A stretch of DNA of 64,000 bases from Flavobacterium sp. LPB0248 (GCF_013388355.1 NZ_CP058246.1:2728001-2792000); one strand, 5' to 3'. Counted from the stretch's first letter, positions 38,727 through 48,166 are shown. Program-made: numbers and translations. Notes: generated by a model not told the origin, from the letters alone.

Positions 38727-40784
38727 ATGAAAAAACAATTTGCTAAACCTGTGTTTGGTGTGATATCTGCAATGTTTGCAATAACTGCAGCTCAAGCTCA
38801 AACAGCGCCAAAAGAGCCAGGTATTAATGTATCTTATATGGATACGAAAATAAGCCCAAGTCAGGATTTTTTCAAATATGTGAACGGCACTTGGCTGGAT
38901 AAAACAGAAATTCCGAGTGACCGAACTACTTGGGGAAGTTTTAATGAATTAATTAAAAGAACTGACAAAGACGTGATGGAGGTTTTAAAAGAAGCTTCTA
39001 AAAACCCGAAGTACAAGTCTAATACAGATCAAGGAAAAGCAGTTAATTTATTCAACACTTATTTGGATTCTGTTGGAAGAAATAAAAAAGGAATCGAGCC
39101 TTTAAAACCATATCTGAAAAAAATTGATGCAATTAAAAGTATCGCTGATGTTCAGAAATATTTGGTTGAAATGGAACAAGAAGGAAACGCTGGATTTTTC
39201 GGAATTTACATTGGAGCTGATGATAAAGACAGTTCTAAAAACTCTGTAAATTTAAGTCCAAGCCAATTAGGACTTCCTGATAAAGATTACTATACTTCTG
39301 AAGATAAAGATTCAAAAGAAAAACGCGCAAAATATGAATTGCATGTTGCAAGAATGCTTCAGTTTATTGGAGAATCTCCAGCAAAAGCAAAACAAAGCGC
39401 TACTGAAATTTTAGCTCTTGAAACAGAATTGTCACAGCCAAGATTAAATAGAGTTGAAAGAAGAGACAGCCGTTTGCAATATAATCCAATGACAATTGCC
39501 GATCTTCAAAAATTAACTCCAGCTATTAAATGGAATGAATATTTTGCAGGTTTAGGAATCACTAAATTAGATACTGTAATTGTTTCTGAACCTAAATATA
39601 TGACAGCTTTACAAACTGTTTTCAAAGAAAATAAAGTAGCACAGTGGAAAGAATACCTGAAATGGGATTTGATTAACAGTGCTGCAAGTAAGCTGACAAC
39701 CGAAATTGATAATGCTAATTTTGATTTCTACAGCAAAACTTTAAGAGGTGCAATAAAACAGCTTCCGTCTGAAGAAAGAGCACTTAATGTGGTTAACGGA
39801 AATGTTGGTGAAGCTCTTGGAAAACTTTATGTAGAAAAAGTTTTTCCAGCTGAAGCTAAAACAAAAGCGGTTGATATGATTCATAATGTTATTACGGCTT
39901 ACCAAAATCGTATTAACAATTTAACTTGGATGTCTAAAGACACTAAGGCAAAAGCAATTGAAAAGCTAAACAAAATAACTATTAAAGTAGGATATCCTGA
40001 TAAATGGAAAGATTACTCAGCTTTAGAAATTAAAAGCATTGCAGAAGGAGGAAGCTATTTTGAAAATACTAAAAGCTTAGCGCAATGGAGATTTAAGAAA
40101 AGCGTAGATAAATTGTCTAAACCAGTTGATAAAACAGAATGGCATATGTCTCCGCAAACTGTAAATGCTTATTATAATCCATCTTATAACGAAATTGTAT
40201 TCCCAGCTGCAATCCTTCAACCACCTTTCTATAATTATCAAGCTGATGAAGCAGTTAATTATGGTGGAATTGGTGCAGTAATCGGACACGAGATTTCTCA
40301 CGGATTTGATGATTCTGGAGCACGTTACAATGCTGAAGGAAATTTAGTGGATTGGTGGACAGAAGATGATTTAAAACAGTTTACAGCTTTAGGAAATGAT
40401 TTAGCAAATCAATATAGTGCTCTTGAGCCATTGCCAGGTATTCATGTTGATGGTCATTTTACATTAGGTGAAAATATTGGAGATTTGGGTGGAATTAATG
40501 CTGCATTTGACGGTCTGCAATTGTATTTGAAACAACACGGAAATCCAGGTTTAATTGACGGATTTACTCCTGAACAGCGTTTCTTTATTTCTTGGGCTAC
40601 TGTTTGGAGAACAAAATCTAGAGATGAAGCAATCAAAAATCAAGTAAAAACAGATCCGCACTCACCAGGAATGTACAGAGCTTATGTGCCAATTCAAAAT
40701 GTTGATGCTTTCTATAAAGCATTTGATATTAAGAAAGGTGATAAGATGTATGTTGAACCAGAAAAACGAGTTAAAATCTGGTAA
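38727..40784 (+). CDS. M13-family zinc metallopeptidase (PepO-like)
   Basis: Secreted or periplasmic oligopeptidase of the neprilysin M13 family, 685 residues. The signal sequence (MKKQFAKPVFGVISAMFAITAAQAQ) is followed by an N-terminal helical domain and the catalytic zinc site HEISH (H521, E522, H525) within VIGHEISHGFDDSGARY. The downstream ENIGD motif (E582 as third zinc ligand, D586) and the CxxW-type C-terminal WVRIW-like end (KRVKIW) complete the signature. It ends just before a strong terminator. Confidence 0.95.
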   Translation: MKKQFAKPVFGVISAMFAITAAQAQTAPKEPGINVSYMDTKISPSQDFFKYVNGTWLDKTEIPSDRTTWGSFNELIKRTDKDVMEVLKEASKNPKYKSNTDQGKAVNLFNTYLDSVGRNKKGIEPLKPYLKKIDAIKSIADVQKYLVEMEQEGNAGFFGIYIGADDKDSSKNSVNLSPSQLGLPDKDYYTSEDKDSKEKRAKYELHVARMLQFIGESPAKAKQSATEILALETELSQPRLNRVERRDSRLQYNPMTIADLQKLTPAIKWNEYFAGLGITKLDTVIVSEPKYMTALQTVFKENKVAQWKEYLKWDLINSAASKLTTEIDNANFDFYSKTLRGAIKQLPSEERALNVVNGNVGEALGKLYVEKVFPAEAKTKAVDMIHNVITAYQNRINNLTWMSKDTKAKAIEKLNKITIKVGYPDKWKDYSALEIKSIAEGGSYFENTKSLAQWRFKKSVDKLSKPVDKTEWHMSPQTVNAYYNPSYNEIVFPAAILQPPFYNYQADEAVNYGGIGAVIGHEISHGFDDSGARYNAEGNLVDWWTEDDLKQFTALGNDLANQYSALEPLPGIHVDGHFTLGENIGDLGGINAAFDGLQLYLKQHGNPGLIDGFTPEQRFFISWATVWRTKSRDEAIKNQVKTDPHSPGMYRAYVPIQNVDAFYKAFDIKKGDKMYVEPEKRVKIW

Positions 40785-40800
40785 TATATTTTAATGATAA

Positions 40801-40836
40801 AAAAAGGAGGTTCCGATATTCGGAACCTCCTTTTTT
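40801..40836 (+). terminator. Strong terminator after M13 peptidase
   Basis: A perfect 16-bp stem (AAAAAGGAGGTTCCGA with its complement) with a 3-nt loop and a T-run. It lies 17 nt after the stop. Confidence 0.9.
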
Positions 40837-40863
40837 GCTTTATTATTTTTAGATAATCAAACG

Positions 40864-41043
40864 ATGTTCCGTAGGAACATTTTATCGGTAGAAAAAAAAT
40901 ATTGGCATCCCGTTTTTTACGTTCCGTAGGAACGTTTGATTTTGACGTAAATTTTAACAATGCAGCATATCAAACGTTCCTACGGAACGTAAATGCTAAA
41001 TAACATCATTTTCTACTATCGATGAAATGTTGCTACGGAACAT
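40864..41043. repeat. Pair of CCGTAGG palindromic REP-like units, inverted
   Basis: Four 17-bp hairpins with a CCGTAGG core: 40864-40880 (ATGTTCC/GGAACAT), 40919-40935 (ACGTTCC/GGAACGT), 40974-40990 (same, inverted) and 41027-41043 (inverted, one mismatch). Hairpins 1 and 2 are joined by a tract beginning TTTATCGGTAGAAAA. Hairpins 4 and 3 form the same unit on the other strand. The pair fills the gap between converging genes. Confidence 0.85.
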
Positions 41044-41050
41044 CTTGTAA

Positions 41051-41449
41051 TTATTTTAAATTACTGTAGATGTAAGCTTCAATAGCTTTCAATTCTTCAT
41101 CAGACATGGCTTGCGTTATGGCAAAATTGGTTTTCATAACCTCAAACTGACTTGGATCAACAATTGGTTCTGCATTTCCTTTCAGGAAAGTAACGATATC
41201 GCCATTTTTATCTTTATAGATTTTAGCAATTTCTTTAATGCTTGGTCCAACCACTTTTTGATCCGGCTGATGGCAAGCAAAACAATTTCCAGTTCCTTCA
41301 AAAAGTTGTTTTCCTAGTTCTTCTGGACTTTTGGCTTTCGCCGATTCTCCTTCAGAAACAGATTCGGTTGTTGTGTTTGTTGGTTCAGAAGTTTCTTTTT
41401 TGCAAGAAGCCAATGCTAAAACTGCAGATAGGAATAATACCTTTTTCAT
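41051..41449 (-). CDS. c-type cytochrome lipoprotein
   Basis: A 132-residue mono-heme cytochrome c, attached as a lipoprotein (MKKVLFLSAVLALASC, Cys16). A Thr/Ser/Glu linker precedes the domain. The heme motif is CFACH (C56, C59, H60). Met residues in the C-terminal part (FEVMKTNF, TQAMSDEE) are candidate axial ligands. Likely located in the periplasm and acting in electron transfer. It is downstream of hemB and the cupin gene on the same strand (gap 11 nt), so it may share their transcript. Confidence 0.92.
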   Translation of the reverse strand: MKKVLFLSAVLALASCKKETSEPTNTTTESVSEGESAKAKSPEELGKQLFEGTGNCFACHQPDQKVVGPSIKEIAKIYKDKNGDIVTFLKGNAEPIVDPSQFEVMKTNFAITQAMSDEELKAIEAYIYSNLK

Positions 41450-41460
41450 GTTTTTAGATT

Positions 41461-41802
41461 TTATTCAATTGTAATTCTGTCATTATTTGTTGAAGGCTGC
41501 GAAATAACCAGAAAATCTAATTGTTCTTGACTTTCATTAGCAATATAATGCTGTGTTTTCGCCTCAATCAATAAACCTTGATTTGCATTTACAATTTCAG
41601 TTTTTTCTCCGTGATAAAAAGTTGCTGTGCCTTTTAGAATAAAAAAGAACTGCTGTGCATGATTATGAAAATGCAGTTTTTCTTTGGTTCCCCTTGGCAT
41701 GCTTTCTTGTTTAACAGATAACCCTTCAGCATCTGCCAAAATCCAGCTGTCGCAATTGTCTCCCCATAAATAATGAGAAGCATTTTGTTTATCTACGATC
41801 AT
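41461..41802 (-). CDS. Small cupin-domain protein
   Basis: A 113-residue single cupin barrel. Metal-binding type motif 1 (HFHNHAQQFFFILKGTATF, with H and E-position variations) and a motif 2 region are visible. No catalytic partner is recognised, so function is unknown; such proteins often bind a metal and a small molecule. The start is one base from the hemB stop, which suggests translational coupling in the order hemB, cupin, cytochrome c. Confidence 0.82.
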   Translation of the reverse strand: MIVDKQNASHYLWGDNCDSWILADAEGLSVKQESMPRGTKEKLHFHNHAQQFFFILKGTATFYHGEKTEIVNANQGLLIEAKTQHYIANESQEQLDFLVISQPSTNNDRITIE

Positions 41803-41803
41803 T

Positions 41804-42799
41804 TTATTTGTTTAATAAAATTGCCGCTTCTTTTGCGAAGTATGTCGAAATAAGATTAGCGCCCGAACGTTTGATGCACATTAACTGTTCCATCATAATT
41901 TTATCGTGATCCAGCCAACCTCTTTCAGATGCCGCTTTAATCATAGCATATTCTCCAGAAACTTGATAAACGGTTACAGGAACATGTACGGTATTTTTTA
42001 TTTCGCGAACAATATCTAAATAAGCAATTCCTGGTTTTACCATAACCATATCTGCGCCTTCTTCTACGTCAGACAAAGCTTCTTTAATTGCTTCGATACG
42101 GTTTGCATAATCCATTTGATATGTTTTTTTGTCTTTTGGAACCACAACATCAGCTTCTCTTGGAGCCGAATCTAAAGCATCTCTAAATGGACCGTAAAAA
42201 GCTGAAGCATATTTAGCAGAATAACTCATGATTCCAACATTCTGAAATCCTGCCGCATCCAAACCTTCGCGAAGGCGTAAAACACGTCCGTCCATCATAT
42301 CACTTGGTGCAACAAAATCGGCACCAGCTTCTGCGTGCGAAACAGCCATTTTTACTAAAGCATCAACTGTACTGTCATTTTCTACATCACCATTTGTTAT
42401 GATTCCGTCATGACCATAAATAGAATATGGATCCAAAGCCACATCTGGCATAACGATCATTTCTGGACAAGCCGCTTTTATAGCACGAATTGCCTGCTGC
42501 ATTAATCCGTTAGCATTCCATGCTTCTTTACCAGTATTGTCTTTTAGATTTTCGCTAACTTTTACATAAATGTTAACGGCGCGAATTCCTAAATCAAAAA
42601 GTTCTTTTACTTCTTCAACTGTTAAATCTATTGATCTTCTGAAAATTCCTGGCATTGATGGAATTTCGACTTTTACATTTTCTCCTTCAGCAATAAACAT
42701 TGGAAACATAAAATCCGATGGACTTAAACTGGTTTCACGAACTAAAGAACGAATTGATTCATTTACTCTTAATCTTCTGCCTCTTTGTAATGGGAACAT
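41804..42799 (-). CDS. hemB: Porphobilinogen synthase (ALA dehydratase)
   Basis: Condenses two 5-aminolevulinate molecules to porphobilinogen. It has 331 residues, with Schiff-base lysines K196 (SYSAKYASAFYGPFRDA) and K255 (MVKPGIAY). The metal-site loop reads DVALDPYSIYGHDG: the three cysteines of the zinc-type enzyme are replaced by Ala/Asp/Asp, so this is the Mg-type, zinc-independent version. A TAACTTTG -10 candidate is about 130 nt upstream. It is first in a group with the cupin and cytochrome c genes. Confidence 0.97.
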   Translation of the reverse strand: MFPLQRGRRLRVNESIRSLVRETSLSPSDFMFPMFIAEGENVKVEIPSMPGIFRRSIDLTVEEVKELFDLGIRAVNIYVKVSENLKDNTGKEAWNANGLMQQAIRAIKAACPEMIVMPDVALDPYSIYGHDGIITNGDVENDSTVDALVKMAVSHAEAGADFVAPSDMMDGRVLRLREGLDAAGFQNVGIMSYSAKYASAFYGPFRDALDSAPREADVVVPKDKKTYQMDYANRIEAIKEALSDVEEGADMVMVKPGIAYLDIVREIKNTVHVPVTVYQVSGEYAMIKAASERGWLDHDKIMMEQLMCIKRSGANLISTYFAKEAAILLNK

Positions 42800-42931
42800 A
42801 TAAATTTAGATTTTAGATTTTAGATTTCAGATTTTAATCTGAATTTGAAAACAGATTGATAAATCCTTATTCTAAAACTGCAGTTGTTTTTATTTTTTTT
42901 TTGAAGTTTATCTCACTTTTTAATGAGTGGC

Positions 42932-42939
42932 GCAAAGTT
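42932..42939 (-). promoter_or_regulatory. Flavobacterial -10-like box (TAACTTTG) upstream of hemB
   Basis: Minus-strand TAACTTTG, 132 nt before the hemB start, which is far. The gap between contains AGATTTTAGATT-type word repeats. Weak support. Confidence 0.3.
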
Positions 42940-43064
42940 AAAGAAAAAGGAACAGAATAAGGCGTTTAGCTTGCTTCAGAATCCGTTAATATTATCTAAA
43001 AATTAGATTTTTATTGTTTGAATCATATCATGGTTTTTCAGAATATTCCATCTAAATTTGCAAA

Positions 43065-43697
43065 ATGAAGAAAATTCTCGCTTTATTTTGCTGTCTGCTC
43101 TTAACGAGCTGTTTTGAGATTACCGAAAGAATCAAACATCACGACGATCAAAGTGGTGAATACACGCTAATGATTGACTTTTCGAAATCCTGGTTTAAGA
43201 CCAAATCGGCTATTTGGCTGGAAGAAGTTGATGGTGTGAAAATTCCGAACGAACAGGAAATCACTGCAAAACTCAATGACTTTAAAGAAAAAGCGTTGAA
43301 GATTGGAGGAATCTCAAACGTTTCTACAAAAACAGATTTTCAAAATTACGTTTTCATTATCAAACTTAATTATGCCAATTTAAAAGCGCTAAACGCGGTT
43401 GTAAATACGATAAACAATCAGCGTGATCAGATTCACTTTAGCGGAAGCAGCAAAACTTTTGAAAGAATTGCTTCTTATCCAATTCCCGAAAAAGTGGTAA
43501 ACGACCCGAAGAAAAAGAAAGATCTGGAAGAAGCCAGCATTATTTCTATTTATACTTTCGATAAAGATATTCTGGCAGTAGACAATGTGAACAGTCAGAT
43601 TTCAAAAAATAAAAAAACGGTTTTTTTAAAACAAAGTATGTACAGCGTATTTAAGAAATCGACCTTAATGAATAATACAATCCAATTAACGCCTTGA
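43065..43697 (+). CDS. Lipoprotein of unknown function
   Basis: A 210-residue predicted lipoprotein: MKKILALFCCLLLTSC (Cys16), then FEITERIKHHDDQSGEY and a region of alternating helices and strands (EEVDGVKIPNE, FIIKLNYANLKAL). No known catalytic motif. It ends 4 nt before a second exported gene in the same direction, so both probably act together in the envelope. Confidence 0.75.
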   Translation: MKKILALFCCLLLTSCFEITERIKHHDDQSGEYTLMIDFSKSWFKTKSAIWLEEVDGVKIPNEQEITAKLNDFKEKALKIGGISNVSTKTDFQNYVFIIKLNYANLKALNAVVNTINNQRDQIHFSGSSKTFERIASYPIPEKVVNDPKKKKDLEEASIISIYTFDKDILAVDNVNSQISKNKKTVFLKQSMYSVFKKSTLMNNTIQLTP

Positions 43698-43701
43698 TTT
43701 T

Positions 43702-45552
43702 ATGAAGTACATTTACACTCTAGTTTTTCTATTTACCGCATATTTTACTTTTGGACAAACGAGTCCAGACAAATACGATTATTTTGTTCAGTTTAACGGA
43801 AATCAGCTTTCTAAAAAAGTCAGCATAAATGAAGTACTGAACCATTCAATTATTACTAAATACACTAGTAAAAAACCTGATTTTGATCTTCGTCAATATA
43901 CTTCGATTATTCAATTGGATCAAAAAATTACGGTTCATGGGAATTTCTTAGATAGCGTTCCGTTTTATCAGGTTACCATTCCGATAAAAAACAAAGAAGC
44001 AGTAAGACAATATCTGATTGAAAAACAAGGCGCAAACGGAAAGAATAGTACAATTGAAGAATTCGGGAAATATGCTGTTTTTACACCAAGCGGTTTAAAA
44101 AGATCATTTGTGTGGAATGATAATTATTTGGTCATATTTGAATTGACAAAAAGACTTCCAACTAAGTTTTATGCTACTCCAGAGGGGCCTCCTGTTTTAA
44201 ACGATTCAATAGGAATTTCAGAGCCGTATGAAGAAACGGTAATTGTAGAAGCGCCAAATCCGCCAAAAATAGCCGAACCGTCTGTAATGCGTGATGAGCC
44301 GATGGTGGTTGATGTGCCAGCAGGATCAATAGAAACAACAAACCAAGACTATTTGTACGATGGAAATCCTTATGAAGAATATACGGCAGAGCAAGCAGAG
44401 TTTGATAAAAAACTAGCCGAGCAGCAAAGAGAAATCATAAAAGGTTTATTTGAGAATGGTTTTACTGCACCAAGTTTTTCAAAAATAAATGCTTCGGCAG
44501 ATATTTCGACTTGGGTAAATTACAGCGGATTGATGTCTAGCTTTTATTCTTTATACAATTATCCTTTAGCATTATTTGGAGGTTATGATAAATACTTGCC
44601 AATGCAGAAGAACTTTGGAAATTTTATAAAAGGCATTAATCTAGATTTTTATTTTGATAATGATAATTCCCGAATTGAAGAGGTGGTTGAATATGCTCCA
44701 GAAATTGCAAGTGTTGTAAGCAAAATTAGTGATAGAAAAATCAATAAAAATATCTTTAATTATTTCCCTGCAGAAAAACCTCTAGGATACATTTCATATC
44801 ACGCCAATACAAAAGCGGCACTTGAAAACTTTCCGTCATTGATGTCAGAATTATTTCAAAATCCAAAATTTGCGAAAGAAGATATTACGCTAATTACAGA
44901 TTTGATTTCTACAATTGTTGACGAAGAGGCCACAGCAAAGCTTTTTGATGGCGATTTAAGCGCTTTTTTATATGATGTGAAAGAAGTTGAGGTATTGAGT
45001 AAAAAATACGGTTATGATGAGAATTACGAAGAGAAAATTACTGAAGAGATAGTGAAAAAAGAAATTCCATTGTTTTCTGTGATTTTTACTTCTACACACC
45101 CAACATTTGGAGATAAATTATTGCAATTGGGTGTTCGCAAAAAAGTATTGATCCCAAATGGAAATTCATATATTGTTGCAGGTACACAAGATTATGGTGA
45201 TGTTTTTATTGTAAAAGACAAAGACGTAGTAATTGTTGCCAATACAAAAGATTATTTTGGTTCAGAAAAAGGAGCTTTTGCAAAAGACACGAAGAAAGAT
45301 TTGAGCAAAAATTACATTTCTGGAAAACTAGATATTGCACAAACCGTGAAAACATTCGGTAAGAAAGCAAAAGATTCAGAGTTGGATCGAATGACTAAAA
45401 TTTCATCTCAGTTTTCAGATATTTCTATAGAATCTCCTAAAAAGCTAATCGACAATAAATTGAAATTCGTTTTTAAATTAAACTCTTTTAAGTCTGATAA
45501 AAACATTATTCTACAGATATTAGATTTAGCCGAAGAAATGACTTCTAAGTAA
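43702..45552 (+). CDS. Exported protein of unknown function (possibly DUF4836-like)
   Basis: A 616-residue secreted protein with signal peptide MKYIYTLVFLFTAYFTFGQ. The body begins with SPDKYDYFVQFNGNQLSKK, has an acidic Pro/Glu linker near residues 170-230, and includes motifs such as KNFGNFIKGINLDFYFDN and LDIAQTVKTFGKKA. No catalytic residues are recognisable; the overall shape recalls DUF4836-type proteins, but I cannot confirm it. It forms a pair with the upstream lipoprotein gene (gap 4 nt) and ends before a strong terminator. Confidence 0.65.
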   Translation: MKYIYTLVFLFTAYFTFGQTSPDKYDYFVQFNGNQLSKKVSINEVLNHSIITKYTSKKPDFDLRQYTSIIQLDQKITVHGNFLDSVPFYQVTIPIKNKEAVRQYLIEKQGANGKNSTIEEFGKYAVFTPSGLKRSFVWNDNYLVIFELTKRLPTKFYATPEGPPVLNDSIGISEPYEETVIVEAPNPPKIAEPSVMRDEPMVVDVPAGSIETTNQDYLYDGNPYEEYTAEQAEFDKKLAEQQREIIKGLFENGFTAPSFSKINASADISTWVNYSGLMSSFYSLYNYPLALFGGYDKYLPMQKNFGNFIKGINLDFYFDNDNSRIEEVVEYAPEIASVVSKISDRKINKNIFNYFPAEKPLGYISYHANTKAALENFPSLMSELFQNPKFAKEDITLITDLISTIVDEEATAKLFDGDLSAFLYDVKEVEVLSKKYGYDENYEEKITEEIVKKEIPLFSVIFTSTHPTFGDKLLQLGVRKKVLIPNGNSYIVAGTQDYGDVFIVKDKDVVIVANTKDYFGSEKGAFAKDTKKDLSKNYISGKLDIAQTVKTFGKKAKDSELDRMTKISSQFSDISIESPKKLIDNKLKFVFKLNSFKSDKNIILQILDLAEEMTSK

Positions 45553-45560
45553 TTGAAAAG

Positions 45561-45600
45561 AAAAATCCCTGATGCGAGAGTATCAGGGATTTTTTCTTTT
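45561..45600. terminator. Strong terminator between converging genes
   Basis: AAAAATCCCTGAT pairs with ATCAGGGATTTTT around an 8-nt loop, with a T-run following. It lies 9 nt after the stop of the exported gene. Confidence 0.9.
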
Positions 45601-45613
45601 TCAAAAAAAGATT

Positions 45614-45684
45614 CATTCCGTAGGAATGTTTCGTCGGTAGAAAAAAAATTGACGGTACCATTTATTTACGTTCCGTAGGAACGT
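45614..45684 (+). repeat. Third CCGTAGG REP-like unit
   Basis: Two hairpins: 45614-45628 (CATTCC GTA GGAATG) and 45668-45684 (ACGTTCC GTA GGAACGT), joined by a tract with GTCGGTAGAAAAAAAATT. The first stem differs from 40864-40880 by paired changes (GTTCC/GGAAC to ATTCC/GGAAT), so base-pairing is kept. Confidence 0.85.
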
Positions 45685-45701
45685 TTGTTTTTTTCAGTTT
45701 A

Positions 45702-46598
45702 CTAGGTAATAGAAGCCTGATAAATGCCTTTGATGGTTTCTTGTAATTCAGCATTAAAATCTTCATCAGATTGATCTGCAGTTAGTCCTTCAGACAACGC
45801 TCTAGAAAAACTGGCAATTAATCCGTGGTTTTGAGAGAGTTTTTGATTTGCTTCTTCGCGTGAATAGCCACCAGAAAGCGCTACAACACGAACTACATGA
45901 GGATCTGAAATAAGATCGCTGTAAAAATCGTTTACAGTCGGAATTGAAAGTTTCAGCATTACTTTTACCTCTTTATCCAATGTATTAAGCTGTTTTTGGA
46001 TTTCTAGTTTCAGAATCTGTTCCGATTTTTCTTTATCAGGACTGTAAATATCAACTTCAGGTTCTATAATTGGAATTAAACCTTTACTAAAAATTTGTTT
46101 TCCTATTTCAAATTGCTGGGCAACAATATTTCGTATTCCTTCGGGATTGGCTTCTTTTATTACAGAACGCATTTTAGTTCCAAAGATATTGCGTTCTACA
46201 GCCCGATCTAGCAATTCGTTTAAGCCAGAAATGGGTTTCATTAGTTGTACTCCGTTTGCAGTTTCGGCCAGACCTTTATCTACTTTCAAAAAAGGAATAA
46301 TATGCTTTTTCTCCCATAAATAATCAGCTGTCCACTGTCCATCGATTTTACGATCCATTGTGTTTTCAAACAAAATGGCACCGAGAATATATTGACTGTC
46401 AAATGCTGGACTTTTAATAATTCTAGTTCTCATTTCATGTACAAGAGTGTACATTTCTTCATCGTTTGTATATTGGTTTTCTGCCACTCCATATTGTAAA
46501 AGTGCTTTAGGAGTACTTCCACCGCTTTGATCTAATGCTGCAATAAATCCTTTTCCAGAATGCATGAGATTTAATTGTTCTGTGTTTTTATTTCCCAT
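45702..46598 (-). CDS. fda: Class I fructose-bisphosphate aldolase
   Basis: Cytosolic glycolytic and gluconeogenic aldolase (Fda, Staphylococcus-type class I). It has 298 residues. The Schiff-base lysine is K216 in [27 protein letters not shown] and the C-terminal [12 protein letters not shown] phosphate-binding segment match this family. It does not use the zinc motif of class II enzymes. Located convergent with the exported pair; no partner enzyme gene adjacent. Confidence 0.93.
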   Translation of the reverse strand: MGNKNTEQLNLMHSGKGFIAALDQSGGSTPKALLQYGVAENQYTNDEEMYTLVHEMRTRIIKSPAFDSQYILGAILFENTMDRKIDGQWTADYLWEKKHIIPFLKVDKGLAETANGVQLMKPISGLNELLDRAVERNIFGTKMRSVIKEANPEGIRNIVAQQFEIGKQIFSKGLIPIIEPEVDIYSPDKEKSEQILKLEIQKQLNTLDKEVKVMLKLSIPTVNDFYSDLISDPHVVRVVALSGGYSREEANQKLSQNHGLIASFSRALSEGLTADQSDEDFNAELQETIKGIYQASIT

Positions 46599-46681
46599 AA
46601 TAATGAATATTTAGTTTTTCATAAATCTCTGTAATTTAAGCATTTTTATCCTGTTGGCTGTTTATTTCAGATTAAGATTTA

Positions 46682-47617
46682 TCAAAGACCTATTTTTTCA
46701 TTCACCTTATCGTAGACTTCTTTTACTTTTTTTGGAGGATCAAATCGATAACCAACAGAAAGTTTTAGAGTAGAAATATTATCATTCAATCGCGGATCGA
46801 CTTTGTCATCTTGCGCAAAACCAATTGTGTTAAGACTGGCAAAACCAAAAAAACGATCTTTGTTATAAGCCAATTTCAAATTGAAATCTGCTTGATATAA
46901 TGCTGAGGTGTCTCCATCAATAATATTAATTCCGGCACCCAAAGCGAGTCCAGCGCCAATTAAGACGCGATCACTAATTACGAAATTGTAAAAATAGGAG
47001 GGCGCAAGTGTTATAACATAAATATCGCCAGGTGACGAATCGGGAGTATTTAAATCTAAATTGGTGTAATAGAAAGAGAAAGTCGGAATAAAACTTCCGG
47101 AACTTTTGGTCTGCCATTCGTTTTGGCTTACCAATGTTTTAAAAGAGAATTTATCATTAAAAACATAAGCTGTCGACCCGCCAATTTTCGTAGTGCGCAT
47201 ATTGGGCAGTTGGGCTGTAATGTTGTCATCACTGATATAAAATCCTTTTTGGTTGATAAAGGTGAACGACTGCATCCATTTTTTTAAGTAAAAACGGGTG
47301 TTGAAATTAAAATTTTTGGAATGAGAATCACCTTTATTCTGACTTAGAAATTTGGGAGCAAAACCAATTGTGATATCAATGATTTTATAATTTAAAGTAA
47401 AACCTATTTGTTCTCTTCGATTTGGAATTAGATTCACATACGTTTTGGAATCCTGACCAGAAGCAATTTGAAAACTATTAGAAGTATCTAAATAATAAAC
47501 ACTAGCAGTAATTTTATCATTGTATGATTTAAAATACGGGTTTTGCAGGGAATCGTTTTGGGCGAAACACCCAAAAATGCTGATAAAGAATGTGGCGTAA
47601 ATAAGTTTCCAGTTCAT
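46682..47617 (-). CDS. DUF4421 outer-membrane-like protein
   Basis: A 311-residue exported protein (MNWKLIYATFFISIFGCFAQ signal). The sequence is made of short amphipathic strands with aromatic girdles (GFTLNYKIIDITIGFAPKF, SVGYRFDPPKK), as in an outer-membrane beta barrel, and matches the DUF4421 pattern of Bacteroidetes. No function is known. Its start lies just outside the REP-like unit U1 at 47632-47707. Confidence 0.75.
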   Translation of the reverse strand: MNWKLIYATFFISIFGCFAQNDSLQNPYFKSYNDKITASVYYLDTSNSFQIASGQDSKTYVNLIPNRREQIGFTLNYKIIDITIGFAPKFLSQNKGDSHSKNFNFNTRFYLKKWMQSFTFINQKGFYISDDNITAQLPNMRTTKIGGSTAYVFNDKFSFKTLVSQNEWQTKSSGSFIPTFSFYYTNLDLNTPDSSPGDIYVITLAPSYFYNFVISDRVLIGAGLALGAGINIIDGDTSALYQADFNLKLAYNKDRFFGFASLNTIGFAQDDKVDPRLNDNISTLKLSVGYRFDPPKKVKEVYDKVNEKIGL

Positions 47618-47631
47618 ATTGTATTAAAAAA

Positions 47632-47707
47632 TGCTTCGGAGAAGCAAAATATTTATAGCAATTATAATAATCGAATAAGATTTGAAGCCCCATGGGAGCG
47701 ACATAAA
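47632..47707 (+). repeat. REP-like two-hairpin unit U1, 3' of the transposase
   Basis: Head hairpin TGCTTC GGA GAAGCA (47632-47646) followed by AAATATTTATAG, then a 25-bp spacer and a tail hairpin GCCCC ATG GGAGC (47687-47699) followed by GACATAAAT. It lies directly after the transposase stop codon and has the same two-part order as units upstream of the transposase. Confidence 0.8.
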
Positions 47708-48166
47708 TTAAACATCATCAAACAGATATTCATTTTTAAAATCAATATTGAATAATTTTAGAAATGCGATATATTCTTCTTTGAACGTTTTGGTTTTATG
47801 ATGTTCTTCTTGATTTTCAATATATTTAATAACATTTGTCAATTGTGAATGACCATACGAAAAAGCACCAAAACCAGTCTGCCATTCGAATTTTCCGTTT
47901 ATCCATTTTTGTTCATTTATGAATTTGGATGAACTTGCTTTAATATCTCGTACCAAATCTGATATTGAAATATTTGGTTTTATTCCAACTAAGATATGAA
48001 TATGATCTGGCATTCCGTTTATAGCAATTAATTTTTGTTTCTGATTGACAATAATTCCTGTAATGTATTTATAGATTTCATCTTTCCATTTTTTAGAAAT
48101 AAGGTTCTGTCTTCCTTTTACGGCAAAAACGATTTGAATGTATAATTGGGAATAGGTATTAGCCAT
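47708..48166 (-). CDS. IS200-like / REP-associated Y1 transposase
   Basis: A 152-residue HUH-type single-strand transposase. It has the HIH motif (residues 55-57, in PDHIHILV) and catalytic Tyr115 in VIKYIENQEEHH. The family core FEWQTGFGAFSYGHSQL (about 94-109) is intact. No terminal inverted repeats of a DDE element are seen. Instead the gene is surrounded by REP-like two-hairpin units (one 3', several 5'), as for RAYT proteins, which act on such sequences. It could equally be a resident IS200/IS605 copy. Codon use resembles its neighbours. Confidence 0.88.
   Translation of the reverse strand: MANTYSQLYIQIVFAVKGRQNLISKKWKDEIYKYITGIIVNQKQKLIAINGMPDHIHILVGIKPNISISDLVRDIKASSSKFINEQKWINGKFEWQTGFGAFSYGHSQLTNVIKYIENQEEHHKTKTFKEEYIAFLKLFNIDFKNEYLFDDV

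Noticed and set aside
42952..42970. Third copy of the micro-gene upstream motif before hemB
   Set aside because: Only about 11 contiguous bases match and no small gene follows; chance is likely.
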